A stretch of 43,873 nucleotides of DNA from Xylaria sp. FL1777. Its lineage: Eukaryota; Ascomycota; Sordariomycetes; Xylariales; Xylariaceae. Both the position numbers and the translations under genes were made by a program. Where the stretch lies: NCBI GenBank assembly GCA_022578965.1, contig MU400784.1, positions 1-43,873 of the forward strand, in the 5' to 3' direction. Below are positions 11,001 to 21,880 of the stretch, one piece after another. A model generated the notes under the pieces. The model searched no databases. It was not told where the DNA came from and saw nothing but the letters and a program-made list of their open reading frames with translations. Positions within the stretch are counted from its first letter, which is position 1, and each line of letters begins with the position of its first letter.

Positions 11001-14000
11001 TTTTATTAATTAGTTGTTTTTTATTTTTTATTTTAAGTATTAATACTATAAGGTATTTAACGGATAACTAAGACTTTTTTAGGAATTTTTTTGCTAGATT
11101 TTTTTAAATGTATTTTTATAAAGCGTTTGTTTTATTTAAGCTTATATAATATACTTAATAAAGCTTTAGTTAATATTTCTTTTTAATAAAAATATAATAG
11201 TTTTATAAGCTATGTTTAGGAAGTTTTTTTTTTTTTTTTTTTTTGAATAGTTTGTAAAATTTATAATATACTTTTAGTATTCTGTTTAGAATTTTTTTTG
11301 CGATTTTTCTGATTTTCTTGCTTTGTTTTTTGCTTTTTTAATTAATAGTTTTTGCTTTTTATTAAATTAAAAAGTTACTAGTTTTTAGCTATAGTATTTT
11401 TAAAATAATGTTATAATTAAATATATTAGTAATATTTAATACAATTTATTTTTTATGTTTTTATATAAATATATTAAAAAGTTTGGTTTTTTTAAGTATA
11501 CAACTATTATTATAGCTAAAAGTACTTTTATTAAATTCTTTAATTTTTTAAGATTTTTGCTTATATTTTTAAAAAATTTTATTTTGTTTTGCTACTTTAA
11601 GTAAAATTATATTAGCTTATACTTTTAAATTAATTAAAGTATTATACTTTTTTTTTTAATATATAAGTTTAACTTTAAATTAGTTTTACTAGTTATTACA
11701 TTAAACTTTATATAAAGCTTTAGTTTTTTTAGCTACTTGTTGCTTTTTTAATAAGTGCTTATTTTGTTTTTTTGACTTTTTTTTGTTAAATGTTTAAATG
11801 CTTATTTTATTTTGCATTCTAGATATTATTACGCTTTGTTTTATTTTTGCTTTTAGTTAAGCTTTAAATTGCAGTTTTTAAGCTTTTTTGCTTTTAGCAA
11901 CCATTTTTTAATACAATCGTACTTTAATTAGCTAGTAATATTTATAATAGTTATTTTTACATTTTTTTAAATTAGTATTATAAGTATAGTTAAAATTTTT
12001 CTTAAATGTTGCAAATTTTCGTAAATTTTTATAATAAACTATAGTTATAACTAACTACTTTAATTTATAAAAGTTCTATATTTTTGTTTTTGCAATTTGT
12101 TTAAAAAACTAATTATTTTTTAATTTATTAAGTAAGTATTAATAGCAATAATATACTATATAGCAATTTTATAGTACTTTGTTATGTTTTAAATTTTTTA
12201 AGCATAAAATATTATTATTGTTTTTTATTATAGTTTTATTATAGTAATAACTTTTAGCAATTAATTAAATTGCTAGTTCTAGTTTTTAAGACATATTAAT
12301 TTTTGTGCTAACTATTAATGCTTTTTTGTTTTGTTATATTTAAAGCAGTTTAAGCTATAAAAATACTTCGTTTATTTTTATTAGTTCTTTTTTTATAGTA
12401 TTTTTTATAGCTTTTAATTTTATTTATTTTTACTTTAAAGTTTTATAAGTTCTGTTTTTTTAAGTTTACTTAATAACTAAGTATTTTAGTAGTTTATAAT
12501 TAGTTTAATAATTATACTATTTATAGTTATAGTTTTATTTTTTTAAATATAACTTTTTTTTAAGCTATATTTTAAGCTTTAGTAGTTTAAAGTTTTTATA
12601 GTTTTATAAGTTTGCTAACTATGTTAATTTATTATTTTTTGTTGTTTGCTACTTTTAGTTAAACTATTTTTTTAAGTTATATATTAAATAACTTTAATTG
12701 TTTATATAGCAAATATATCTTTTTGCAATTTGTTTTAATAATTATAAAGCTTTTAAATAATATTTACATGCTTATTTATTTTAATTTATATAAATAAAGC
12801 ATTTAAATTTGTTTAATATAATACTTTTGTTTTAATTTAAAATAGCAACTTTATACTTTTGCTTTAAAAACATATTTTTTGAATTGTTGTGTTGTTTTTT
12901 ATTGTTTTAAACTTTTATAACTTGTATTTTTTTTTTAGGTTAAAAAATCTTTTCTTTTTTATAGCTTTTTTTTTTGTTTTTTTTTTTAAATCAGTATTGT
13001 TTTTAAAAGTATTTTTTTTTTTTATAGTTATAATATTTAATTTTAAACATATTTCAGAATTATTATTCTTAAACTTTACTAATTTGCTTAAATTTTTGTT
13101 TAATATTTTTTTAAGTATTTTTTTTTTTGTTTTTTTTAGTTCTTTTAGTTTTAAAATACCAGTTAAATAATTATTAATTAATTATAATAGCTATATTAAT
13201 ATACGTATTAATTTTTACTAGTTTATTTATTTTGTATAATTTGTTTTAAATTTAGGTTTTAAATTTACTATAAAATAAGTAAAACAGTGCAAGCTTAAGC
13301 AATTTTAAAATTGCTGCTAATTGTTTAAATTTTATAGCATAATTTACTGCTGCTTTTGTTTGTTTTAAGCAGTAAAGTGCTTTTTTTATGTATTTTGCTT
13401 TTTAAGTATTTTTAAATAATGCTTTTATTTAATTTTTAAACTTAATGTAGTTTTTAAAAATCTTTTTTGTTTTTAGCTTAAAGTTAGTTAACTTATTAGC
13501 TTTTAAAAAATCTTTTAAAATAAATTAAAACTATTTTAATACTTTTTCTAATAAAAATTATAAAATAGTTATTACTTTTTAATTTTTTTTTATAATAGTA
13601 GTAAAGTGCTATTTTAAATAAAGTTTAACGTAAATTAAAAAGGCTTTTATATTTATAGATTTATTATAAAGCTTTAAAGTAGTAAATTTAAAACTTTTAA
13701 TGTTTAGCATTTTTAACATTATAAATAATTTTAATAGTAAAAGCAGTAGTAATAATAAAAAGTTAAGTTTTTTATTTTAAATTATTACTTTAAGTATAGC
13801 AGTAATAAAAATAAACATTAAGTTTACTAGTAATAATATTAGTATTAGTTATAGCATAATTACTTGTTTAAAACTTTAATTTATTATTATAGTAGCAGTT
13901 ATTATTGCTGCTTTAATTATTATAACTAATATTTACGCTAGTTTAAAGGTTATAATACTTAGTATTTAAGCTATTTTTTAAGTTAAAGCAACTAGTTTGC

Positions 14001-14349
14001 TTTATAGCATTAATATTAGCATTAGTTTTTTTTTACTACTGCTGTTTAACTTTTTTTTTTTTGCTATTACTTTTTTTTTAATAAAAGTAGCTAATAAAAG
14101 TGCTAAAGTTTATTGTTTTAATATATTATTAGTTTTAAAAGTTTTTAAAATTTTTAAACTTAATTTTTAACTTTTTGTTTTTAGTAATATAACTTAGATT
14201 TAGTTTATTAGTTATTAAGTAAGGTTTACTTACGTAATACTATTTAGCATTCTTGTTTTTTAAATATTTTTTTAGTATATTTTTAAAAGTTTATTTTATA
14301 AATTGTTTATTACTTAATTTTTTATATTAGTATTTATTTTTGTATATTA

Positions 14350-14377
14350 AGTTCTATTAATTAAAGAACTATTAAAG
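14350..14377 (-). promoter_or_regulatory. Candidate primer-binding site of Gypsy copy 1
   Basis: Directly inside the 5' LTR the minus strand reads CTTTAATAGTTCTTTAATTA. Copy 3 has the less mutated form CTTTAATAGCTCTTTAATTA (about 43125-43144). If the AA is a mutated GG this would be CTTTGGTAGCTC, which could pair with a tRNA 3' end. No tRNA was identified, and self-priming as in Tf1-like elements is not excluded. Confidence 0.35.
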
Positions 14378-14893
14378 TATAATAAACCTGTTATATATTA
14401 ATATAATAAGTTTGCTTTTAAGGTTTTAATTTGTAAGTAATAATAGAATTTTTAACAGTAGTTCGTTAAGAAAGTTTTTAAAGTACTTTTACTACTATAT
14501 ATTAATAAAAGTTTTAAAAAATTAAAAATAATAAATATATTAATACTTAGCAGTTATAAGAAATTAATAGCTAAAAAGCTAAAAACTAAATAAATAACTA
14601 AATACAAAAAGTACATAATTATATAAACAAAAAAAACAATAGTAATAATTTATAAACGTTGCTTTTTCTAATAAATTTAACGCTATATTATTTTAAGTTT
14701 AAAGCTTAATAAACTTAACGCTTAAGTTCGTTAAATCTAAAGCTTAATAAACTTAACGCTCAAGTTTATTAAGTTTATGCATTAAACCCTCATAGTGGTT
14801 TAAATACATATCCTTTTAACAAATAGGACTTTTTCCGCGCATGCTTTTTCCACACCTAGCTTCCAACCAGCCTAGTTAACCCATTTCGTAACA
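14378..14893 (-). repeat. 5' LTR of Gypsy copy 1
   Basis: 516 bp, colinear with the left LTR without indels. Differences are transitions only. Its right (outer) 80 bp keep many G/C (TTTCCGCGCATGC, CCACACCTAGC) that are T/A in the left LTR, while its inner end is the more mutated one. In element sense it would carry the promoter in U3. Confidence 0.95.
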
Positions 14894-14898
14894 ATATT
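14894..14898. repeat. Target-site duplication of Gypsy copy 1, right (ATATT)
   Basis: Exact repeat of 7155-7159. LINE sequence resumes directly after it. Confidence 0.9.
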
Positions 14899-16160
14899 TT
14901 GCAATAAAAAGGCTTTTTTTTTTAGATAATTATATAAGTAAACTTTTTTATATTAAACTATATAATACATTTTTGCTTTAATAAAGCAATGTTTTAGCTA
15001 ATAACACTAAAAGCTAAAGTTTTTTAAGAGTTTCCGCTTTTATTTCTTTTTTTTTTTTTATATATTTCAATACTTTATAACAACTTTATTATATACTAAA
15101 AGCTAGTAATAATTAGTTTTGCTAATAATACTAACTTTATTATAGCAAACTTAAATATAAAGCAAAACTATAAAGCTTTAAAAGTAGCATAAAAAACGTA
15201 TAAAAGCTAAACAAAACAATATAAAATAAAGTTTATATTATAAAAAAACAAATTAATGTATTTTTTTAGCAGTAAAACAGCGCTTATATAAATAGTATAC
15301 TTTTTTAACGTAATAGTACACTTAAAGAACAGCGCAAAGTTTTTAAAAGTATAGTTTAATAAAAACATAAAATAAAAAAAACACTTAGTAAAGCTTAAAA
15401 AAAAACTAAGCATTTAGTTATATGTAATAATTAAGCTATAAAACTTTATATAAAGCAGTAGTATAATAAAAGCAAAGCAAATATATGTTATAATAATATA
15501 AAATACTTTAGCTTATAACGCAGCAATTTAATATAAAAACTTTAAAAAAAACAAAACAAAAAATATTGCTAACTTGCTAATAATAACTTAAAACAAGTGC
15601 TTTAAATGCATAATTAAAGCTTTTAAAGCAACTAAAACAAAGTACTTAAAAACTAAAATAAAAATTCTTTTTATTAATTTATATTTTAGTAATAAAACAA
15701 TAGCTTGCAAGCATTATATAAAAAGCTTAGCAGCTAAAAAGTTAATTTAAAAAGCAACAAAAAAAATTAGAACTTTTATTTAAAACATAAAAGCTTAAAA
15801 AGCTAAAAACTAAACAAAAAGCAAGCTTATAAGCAATAATAAAAGTATAGCTAAAAAAAATCTAATGCTAGCTTTAAACTTTTAGCAAAAAAAGTAGTTA
15901 AAAAAAAAAAAACTTAAAATTGCACTAAAAAAAAAATAAATAAGCAAATAAAGCTAAACTAAAACAAGCAGTAATTATTTAGTAATAGCTAAACAAAAGC
16001 TTAACAAAAATAAAGCCTTTAAAAAGTATAGCAAATTATTAAAGCATAAAACAATTATAATAATGCAAATATATATTAAAAAAATAGAGCTAAAGGCATT
16101 TTTGCATAAAAAAAAAGTTTTAAGCTTTTTTATGCTTTTTTGCAAATACATAAAAAGAAA
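14899..16160 (+). pseudogene. LINE ORF2, 3' part: reverse transcriptase core and thumb
   Basis: One plus-strand frame (codon starts equal 1 modulo 3) gives, at 15022-15099, F-stop-E-F-P-L-L-F-L, then L-Y-I-S-I-L-Y-N-N, matching the P-Q-G-S-P-L-S-P-I-L and L-Y-N-A-D-L blocks. Next comes F-A-N-N-T-N-F (15118-15138), the F-A-D-D-T-N catalytic box with both Asp as Asn. Then K-N-K-L-M-Y-F, K-F-L-K-V-stop-F-N-K-N, L-A-Y-N-A-A-I (15508-15528) and N-K-C-F-K-C-I-I-K-A-F-K-A-T. These blocks and their order are those of fungal Tad1-like LINEs, including the thumb Y-G-A-A-[IV]-W. A Lys-rich tail follows; I did not find a clear RNase H. Confidence 0.88.
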
Positions 16161-16703
16161 AAAAACTTTTTAGCATATAGTTTTATATTGTAACTTATTA
16201 AAAAACAAAAAAAAGCAGCTATAAAAAAGCTTTATAGCTAAGCTGCTATAAATTAATAAAAACTTATAATTAGCTATAAAAAAGCTTAAAGCTGCAAGTA
16301 ATATTATAAAATAATTATTTATTACTAACAAAATAGCAATATATAATAAAGCAGTTAAAATAAAAGAAAATAAAAAAAGAAAAAAAAAGGCAAAAAATAA
16401 AGAAAAAACTAGCAAAAAAAGCAAAAGTGCTTTTTTAGAAGTTCTAAAAAACAAAAAAAAAGCTTTTGTGCGCTTTTTAAAAAAGCAAAAGATTTAAAAG
16501 CTTTAAAAAAAGTTCTTTTGCTTTTTAACTATTATTTTTTATTTAGCAAGCTAGTTAGTAAAAACTAGTTATTATAAAGTAAAAAAACTTTAAAGTAGCA
16601 GCATAAACATTATTGCATAAGGTTTTTATCCGGCTTTTTATACGGTTTTACTTATAAGTACACAGGTAAAAAAACCGCGCTATAAAGTAGCATAACAGGT
16701 TAT
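16161..16703 (+). other. LINE 3' region, Lys-rich frame and probable 3' UTR
   Basis: A-rich on the plus strand. A lysine-rich frame (for example K-K-R-K-K-R-Q-K-I-K-K at about 16370-16415) runs to near 16430 and may be the C-terminal end of ORF2 or a separate protein. The last 80 bp (16620-16700) keep more G+C, as do the outer ends of the other elements. Confidence 0.4.
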
Positions 16704-16717
16704 TAATAATAATAATA
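16704..16717 (+). repeat. TAA-repeat tail, probable LINE 3' end
   Basis: TAATAATAATAATA at the end of the A-rich LINE strand. I-type and related LINEs often end in short TAA or A repeats, so this is the most likely 3' terminus. Confidence 0.45.
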
Positions 16718-16839
16718 CTAGCTATAAATTTACTAATATAATTTAAACTACTAAAGCATAATAAAGAATTACTAGCAAATAGTAGTCCTAAAAAGCCAAA
16801 AAAAAAGCAAAAAAAGTAAAACATATATAATACTTTATG

Positions 16840-17560
16840 CTAATTTATATTTAGCTATAATTCTTTAGTTTCTTTTTTTTTTTTTTTGCTTTTTTATAAT
16901 TAAAAGTATATAACTGCTATTTTTTATTACTTTTAATAAATAGCTTATTTTTATTAACTAAACTTAGTATGTTTTACTATATTAAAACTTTAATTAGTTA
17001 AACAACCTTAGTATTAAACTTATTAATTTTAATATTAATAAATTATTGCTTTTTTTTTATTAATAAATTTAACACATTAAAAAAATTATATAACATAATA
17101 TAGCTATTAGTACGTTTTTTAGTATTATTATTAATATATATTTTGCAAGCATATTTAATAATATTTTAATTAATAGAAAAAAAAATATGCTGCTTATTTT
17201 AATATGTTTAAAAAAACTATTTTATATTGCTATAAATTAAAGCAATATAAAAGCTTATAATAGCTAATTAATTAAATATAACAAAAATATCCTGCGTAAA
17301 GTTTTTATTATTTTTTATATTAATCGCAAAAATATTATTAATATGCTTTAAAGCTAAATTAATAGCTTTTTATTTGCTTTTAGTTATAGTATATTAAATA
17401 AAGCTTAACTGCAGTATTTTTATTGCAAGTTTTAGTTTTATAACATTAAAATAAAATAATTAAGCAAAATATAACATTTTTAATTTATAATTATTAGACT
17501 TTTTTCTATAAAAAAAAATAAAAAAATAAAAAATAATTTAATATAATACTTTATAGTTGC
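16840..17560 (-). pseudogene. Unrecognised protein-coding remnant
   Basis: One minus-strand frame can be followed from about 17560 down to 16840 (some 240 codons) with fewer stops than expected; all stops are TAA or TAG, as C-to-T or G-to-A changes in CAA, CGA or TGG would give. Readable parts include K-S-K-stop-K-A-I-N-L-A-L-K-H-I-N-N-I-F, then N-F-T-Q-D-I-F-V-I-F-N, and N-S-Y-I-M-L-Y-N-F-F-N-V-L-N-L-L-I. Many Asn and Lys positions may once have been Asp and Glu. I recognise no family. It abuts the LINE 3' end; the LINE may have inserted into this gene, with 3730-3855 as the other part. Confidence 0.4.
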
Positions 17561-19707
17561 TAAGCTAAACTGCTATAATTATTATAAATAAATATTTTAT
17601 AATATTTATATATTAGCAATAGTTTTAAAACTTAATGTTAATTAATTTACTTTTGTTTTAAATATATTTTTTTATTTAATTTGCATATTTTAACTATTAA
17701 AACTATAAAGCTATAATTTTTTGCTTAAATAATATAAAATTTATGCTTTTTAATGCTGTTTAAATATAGTTTAGTTAAACTTTATTAAAAAATAATATAT
17801 TAAATTTAACTAAGTTATAAATTAAAAATGCTAAAATATAAGTATAAAATTTATTATATAGCAATAGTAAAGCTTAATAGTATTAAACTTTATTTTTTTT
17901 AATATGTTGCTTATAGCTAAAAAATTATACGTTATATTTTATAAAAAAATTCTAAAAAATTTAAAAAATTAGTTAAATAAAATTTAGCGCAATATAAAAA
18001 AAAGCTAATATAAAAAGCATTTATTGTTTATAATTATATATATTGCTTGCTTTTATTTAAGCAGCTATTATAGCTTAAATAAAAAATATAGTTTTTTAAT
18101 TTTTATGTATTATTATAAGTTATTTATTATACTTTTAATAATTTAAAATAATATAAAATAAAGTATTATAAACTTAATATACTTTAGATATTTTTTTTTT
18201 GTTTTTATAAATAGCAAAAGTTTATAAAATATAACTAATGTTATTTTGTAGTTATGCAATGTTTAAAAATAAAGTAAACCTTTTTAAATGTAATAATTTA
18301 AATAAAAATTAAACAACATAAACTAATAAATAATTAATTGCTTTATTTATATAAGCTAAAGTTAGCGTTAAATAAAAAAAAAGCTATTTTTTTTTAAAAA
18401 AAGTAATAATATATTATTATAATTACATAAATAAGTTAAGCATGTTTAAACTAATAACTATAAAACAGTTAGTTAAATTTTGCATAATATTTTTATAACT
18501 TATGCTAAGATTTTAAACACTGTTTTTAAAGTTAAAATTATTATATATAAATATAACACTTAAATTATAAATAATATGCTTTAAGTTAAGCTATATATTT
18601 ATTAATTTAAGTATTAAAACATTAGTTAATTAACTATTATATATATAACTTTGTTTAGCTATTTTATTTAGCTGTTTTAAAACAAACGTATAGCTAATAT
18701 ATATTTTAAATTAAGCAAAAGTATTAATTACTTAAGTTTATATTTTATTACTATAAAAATAAATACTAATAAATTGCTATAAAAAATTGCTTATTAAAAG
18801 TATATATACATTTAATAATAAAGCTATAATTATATATGCTTTAATAATATAAAAAAACAGCATATTAGCTTTAGTTATGTTATAAAATTTATGCTTAGTT
18901 TGCTAATTTGTAAAAATACCTAAAAAAAAAGCAGCAAAACGTAAAAATGCGTTTTAGATTTAAAACTAAAAAAAACAAAGTAACTTTTTAATTTATTATA
19001 TATTATAAACATTTTTAACTTAGCAAAGCTTTTTACTAAAAGCTTTAAATGCTTTAAAATTAAATTTAATAAAAGCTAATTATTTAAATAAAGTAAAAAA
19101 CTTGTTTTAAAATGTAAAAATGTTAATAATATTATAACTTGCATTATTTTCCTTAAATTTTATTTAAATATTAGTTTTTTAAAAACGCTATTAAACTTTA
19201 AAGTTTTTTAATATGTTAACTATTTTGTGCATTTATAGCTTTAATTAGTTATTAATTATAGTTTATAATAAAAGCTATTCTTTTAAAAACTAACAAAAAT
19301 TATAGCCTTAATTATAATTATAATATTAATACTTTTATATGTTTGTTATAACTTATTGCTAGCGTACAAAATTAGATTTTTTATTTAAGTTATTACTTTT
19401 ATAATTAAAATTATTTTTAAAATTAAAAGCAATAAAAGTAATATTAAAAAAGTTAGTTAATTTAGATATAAAAAGTAATATACATGTTAGTATAGTAAAC
19501 TATATAAGCAAGCAAAATAATTGCAAAAAAAACAATAATAAAAAAAACAATATTTCGGTTAAAAAATCTATAATATGTAATATAACAAGAATTAAGCGTT
19601 AAAAAAATACGAAAAAAATATAACTATATACAAAATACAATAATTAATTAATTAAGTATAACTTTAAACAAATTTAAAGTTGCTACGTAAATAAATTATA
19701 GTTTATT
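17561..19707. other. AT-rich stretch without recognised gene
   Basis: Strongly mutated DNA with no LTR, transposase or reverse transcriptase motif that I can read. A short plus-strand basic frame at about 18916-18955 (P-K-K-K-A-A-K-R-K-N-A-F) and a less mutated patch near 19550-19700 are the only distinctive parts. The copia element is inserted at its right edge. Confidence 0.45.
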
Positions 19708-19712
19708 ATTAT
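19708..19712. repeat. Target-site duplication of the copia element, left (ATTAT)
   Basis: ATTAT here and ATTGT at 27086-27090. They differ by one G-to-A transition, so the duplication is read as ATTGT mutated on the left side. Confidence 0.75.
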
Positions 19713-19996
19713 TGAATAAGCTTTGTACAATTATACGTTTAATATATATATGCTAAAACAAAGTATAATAATCTTTGTATTATAAGCTATTTATGTTTTA
19801 TATGTTTAAAAGAAAAAAAGGTTTGTATAAAACAAAGGTTTTTCTTTATGTATGAAAACTTTGCTAGCGTACAAGCTAAACTAACACTAAGATTACCTTA
19901 GTTTATATAATAGCTTTTGCACGAAGTAGTTTTTATGCAAAACTTATTGTACGTATTATATATAAAAGTTGCAATTAATAATTAGTTATTTTAATA
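19713..19996 (-). repeat. 3' LTR of the copia element
   Basis: 284 bp, plus strand TGAATAAGCTTTGTAC to ATTTTAATA. It is colinear with the right LTR with transitions only and less mutated than the interior (for example AGATTACCTTAG, TTGCTAGCGTAC). Confidence 0.92.
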
Positions 19997-20012
19997 CTAG
20001 CTATTTTCTTTT
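19997..20012 (-). promoter_or_regulatory. Polypurine tract of the copia element
   Basis: Directly inside the left LTR the minus strand reads AAAAAGAAAATAGCTAG. It is purine-rich and at the expected place for second-strand priming, which supports the minus orientation. Confidence 0.5.
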
Positions 20013-20535
20013 TAGTTGCAATTCCTTTTATATAATGCTATTTAAAAGAAATAAAAAAGAATAGTTTTATAGAAAGCTAAACACTTAATACTTTAATCTT
20101 TGCAAAAAAAAGGTTGCTTATATGTTTGCCTTTTTTAAACTTTATAGTTATACGAAGCCTAAGTTTAAAAGTAGTTGCTTTTTAAGTAAAGCACTTAAAC
20201 TTTCGTGCAGTTTAGTTATTATTAGTATAATTAAAATCCTTTGTTTTTATTGTTATATAATTAACTAACGTTAGTTAATAGTATAAAGTAAAATATTAAT
20301 AGTAAGCAATTTATATTAAGGTTAATTAAAAGTTCTTTTTTTATATAGCAGCAAGTTTAATAATATACCGAAGTATAAAAGCAAAGCTTTGTTTATAAAA
20401 AAAGCTCGAATTTTGTAGTGCTTTTTGTTATTTTTATATCTTTAGATTTTTTACTTTATATAGCTGCTTATTTTACTATTAGCTATTTTATATGTATATA
20501 TATATACTTATAACAGCTTTATACTTAGTTATTTT

Positions 20536-20575
20536 TATATATATACTTATATATATATATATATATACTTATATA
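20536..20575. repeat. AT dinucleotide run in the copia interior
   Basis: Runs of TATATA broken by single C bases (tatatatacttatatatata pattern). A similar shorter run lies at 20491-20508. Probably a by-product of the extreme base composition. Confidence 0.6.
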
Positions 20576-21639
20576 ATAGCTGCTTTATTATAATATAACA
20601 TTAATAATTGTTAGCTTTATGTTATAAGCTAAAACAGTGGTTATAACGTTATATAACTACTAATTAGTAATTTTAGCAATTAATTATTTTTTTAGTTGCT
20701 ATATATAAATATATATATTTGTTTTTTTTTTGTATAGCTTATTGTTTAAATAGTTTGCTAATAATTATTTATTATATAAAAAGTAACAAGTTTTAAGTTA
20801 TATTAATGCTTTCGGTTAATATTAAGGTTTAGATTTTATATAATGCTTTAATTGCTTTTATTATAGCTTAAATAATTTGTTATAAAAGCTACTTTTATGT
20901 AGTATTTATTTAGTTGTGCAGTACTATAATTGCTTTATGCAGCTAAAATGCTTATATAAACCGCAAAAGCTTTTTATTTTAAGGTTACTAATAAATAGTA
21001 AAATTTTAAAGTAATACGTATACTATATACGTTTAATAATTATATAGTGCTTATTACAATTATTATACTTAAATAAATAAAAAAAGGTTAAATGTTATAT
21101 AGTAGTTTAATAAAAAAAATAAAAAAGAATATTAAGCACTTATATATAGCTTAAAAAATAGTTATATAAAAAAAAATATAAAATTTATAATAGCTTATAA
21201 ATTTTTAGTGTTTTTTTTAAAATTAAATATATTTGCTTGTTACTTTTTTATTTATTATACAATTATTATAACAATTTTTATATAAAAGTATTTTTTTGAC
21301 TTTTTTTTTTTAATTTGTTTATATAAAGGTTATTTTTACTTTTTTTTTACGAATGCTTTTATTTGTACGGTTAGCTAATTTATAAATACTAGGGTTTTTA
21401 GCGCTTAGTTTAGTGTTTTTTTTATAAATGCGTTAGCTAAATTATTTTTGCTATTAATTTATTATATTTCAAAGATTTTTTTTTTTTTATATAACTTTTT
21501 AAATAATATAATATTAATTATAAGGCGTTTTTTTTAAGTAGTTCTTAGTTTTACTAAACAGTTATATAACAATTTTAAGTTTAAATATAGTACAACAAAA
21601 ATTAAAAGTATTTTTAACGTAGCTATAATTTTTTAAAGC

Positions 21640-21880
21640 GTTATATAAAGAGCTATAGCGCTATTAAAGCTATTTATTATGCTATATAATTTGCTAGTTA
21701 ATATACTTTATATTATTTGCTTACACTTGCTAAAGTTTTAATATACGATGTTTTTTTTGATTTTAAAAGCTAGGTTTTCTTTTATATAGTGCTTTATTGC
21801 AAATACAATAATAAATCCAAGTTATAAAGTTATATTAATATTATTTACAAATAAACTGTTTATAAAAATAAACAGTTTTA
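21640..21880 (-). pseudogene. Copia RNase H domain remnant
   Basis: Minus-strand frame: S-L-F-V-N-N-I-N-I-T-L-stop-L-G-F-I-I-V-F-A, then I-V-Y-stop-N-F-S-K-C-K-Q-I-I-stop-S-I-L-T-S-K-L-Y. This fits the fungal Copia RNase H pattern L-F-V-D-x-S-F-A-N-N, Q-[IL]-G-[FY]-[IV]-I-V-L-A-D, W-x-S-x-K-C-K-R-[VI]-T-R-S-[VI]-L-A-[AS]-E-L. The first catalytic Asp is an Asn codon (21843-21845) and the catalytic Glu is Lys. Confidence 0.88.

Larger units (their letters stand above)
8340..14300 (-). pseudogene. Gypsy gag-pol remnant, copy 1
   Basis: This is the region homologous among all Gypsy copies in the window. Reading the minus strand from right to left: gag and protease should lie at about 14300-11200 but are too decayed for me to place a zinc knuckle or the protease Asp box with confidence. 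Reverse transcriptase is readable around 11000-10400, integrase around 9700-8950, and an unreadable C-terminal part runs to about 8340. RT and integrase motifs share one frame (5' codon positions divisible by three), with stops arising as TAA/TAG. The protein would be a polyprotein making the virus-like particle, copying the RNA and integrating the DNA. It is certainly non-functional. Confidence 0.88.
7160..14893 (-). mobile_element. Complete Gypsy family A retrotransposon, copy 1
   Basis: A full-length Ty3/Gypsy (Metaviridae-type) LTR retrotransposon of 7734 bp in minus orientation. It has two LTRs of exactly 516 bp, TG..CA ends, a perfect 5-bp target duplication, and a 6702-bp interior. Orientation is fixed by the minus-strand reverse transcriptase (10669-10680) and integrase (9103-9513) motifs and by the polypurine tract next to the left LTR. 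The order RT before integrase is that of Gypsy. RT and integrase are still in one frame with no net frameshift over more than 500 codons, so the decay is nearly all point transitions. It is inserted in the reverse transcriptase gene of the LINE. The module next to the 3' (left) LTR carries an antisense reading frame. Confidence 0.95.
3945..16720 (+). mobile_element. Tad1/I-like LINE retrotransposon, split by Gypsy copy 1
   Basis: A non-LTR retrotransposon on the plus strand, about 5.0 kb once the inserted Gypsy element and one target duplication are removed. In order it shows an ORF1 zinc-knuckle remnant (4966-5049), an endonuclease-start remnant (about 5442-5530), reverse transcriptase motif A (7110-7130), then beyond the insertion motif B/C including the F-A-D-D box (15118-15129), the thumb region (about 15330-15640) and a TAA-repeat tail (16704-16717). 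The outer ends keep more G+C than the interior (TTTGCGGAGTGCAAATATAAC near 3952; ATCCGG and ACCGCGC near 16628-16680), which I used to place the approximate borders. No clear target duplication was found. The element is dead through stops and D-to-N changes. Confidence 0.8.

Noticed and set aside
12889..13170. Plus-strand ORF of 93 codons, Phe/Leu-rich, with a similar one at 41657-41908
   Set aside because: Both lie antisense to the gag side of Gypsy copies 1 and 3 and mirror Lys/Glu-rich coding sequence; the Phe-rich composition comes from T runs. They resemble each other because the elements are copies.
14698..14780. CRISPR-like repeats in the LTRs
   Set aside because: Direct tandem repeats without spacers, located in U3 of LTRs of a eukaryotic retrotransposon.
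7160..14893. Plus orientation of the Gypsy elements
   Set aside because: Reverse transcriptase and integrase motifs read on the minus strand, and the purine tract lies beside the left LTR on that strand.
15207..15413. Minus-strand ORF of 68 codons
   Set aside because: Lies exactly opposite the LINE reverse transcriptase, whose plus-strand motifs are clear.
16170..16454. Minus-strand ORF of 94 codons that looks like a membrane protein
   Set aside because: Shadow of the Lys-rich plus-strand frame at the LINE 3' end; Phe/Leu richness is the complement of AAA/GAA codons.
20480..20600. AT-rich microsatellite as an origin or regulatory site
   Set aside because: Such TATATA runs are expected at this base composition and no further signal supports a function.
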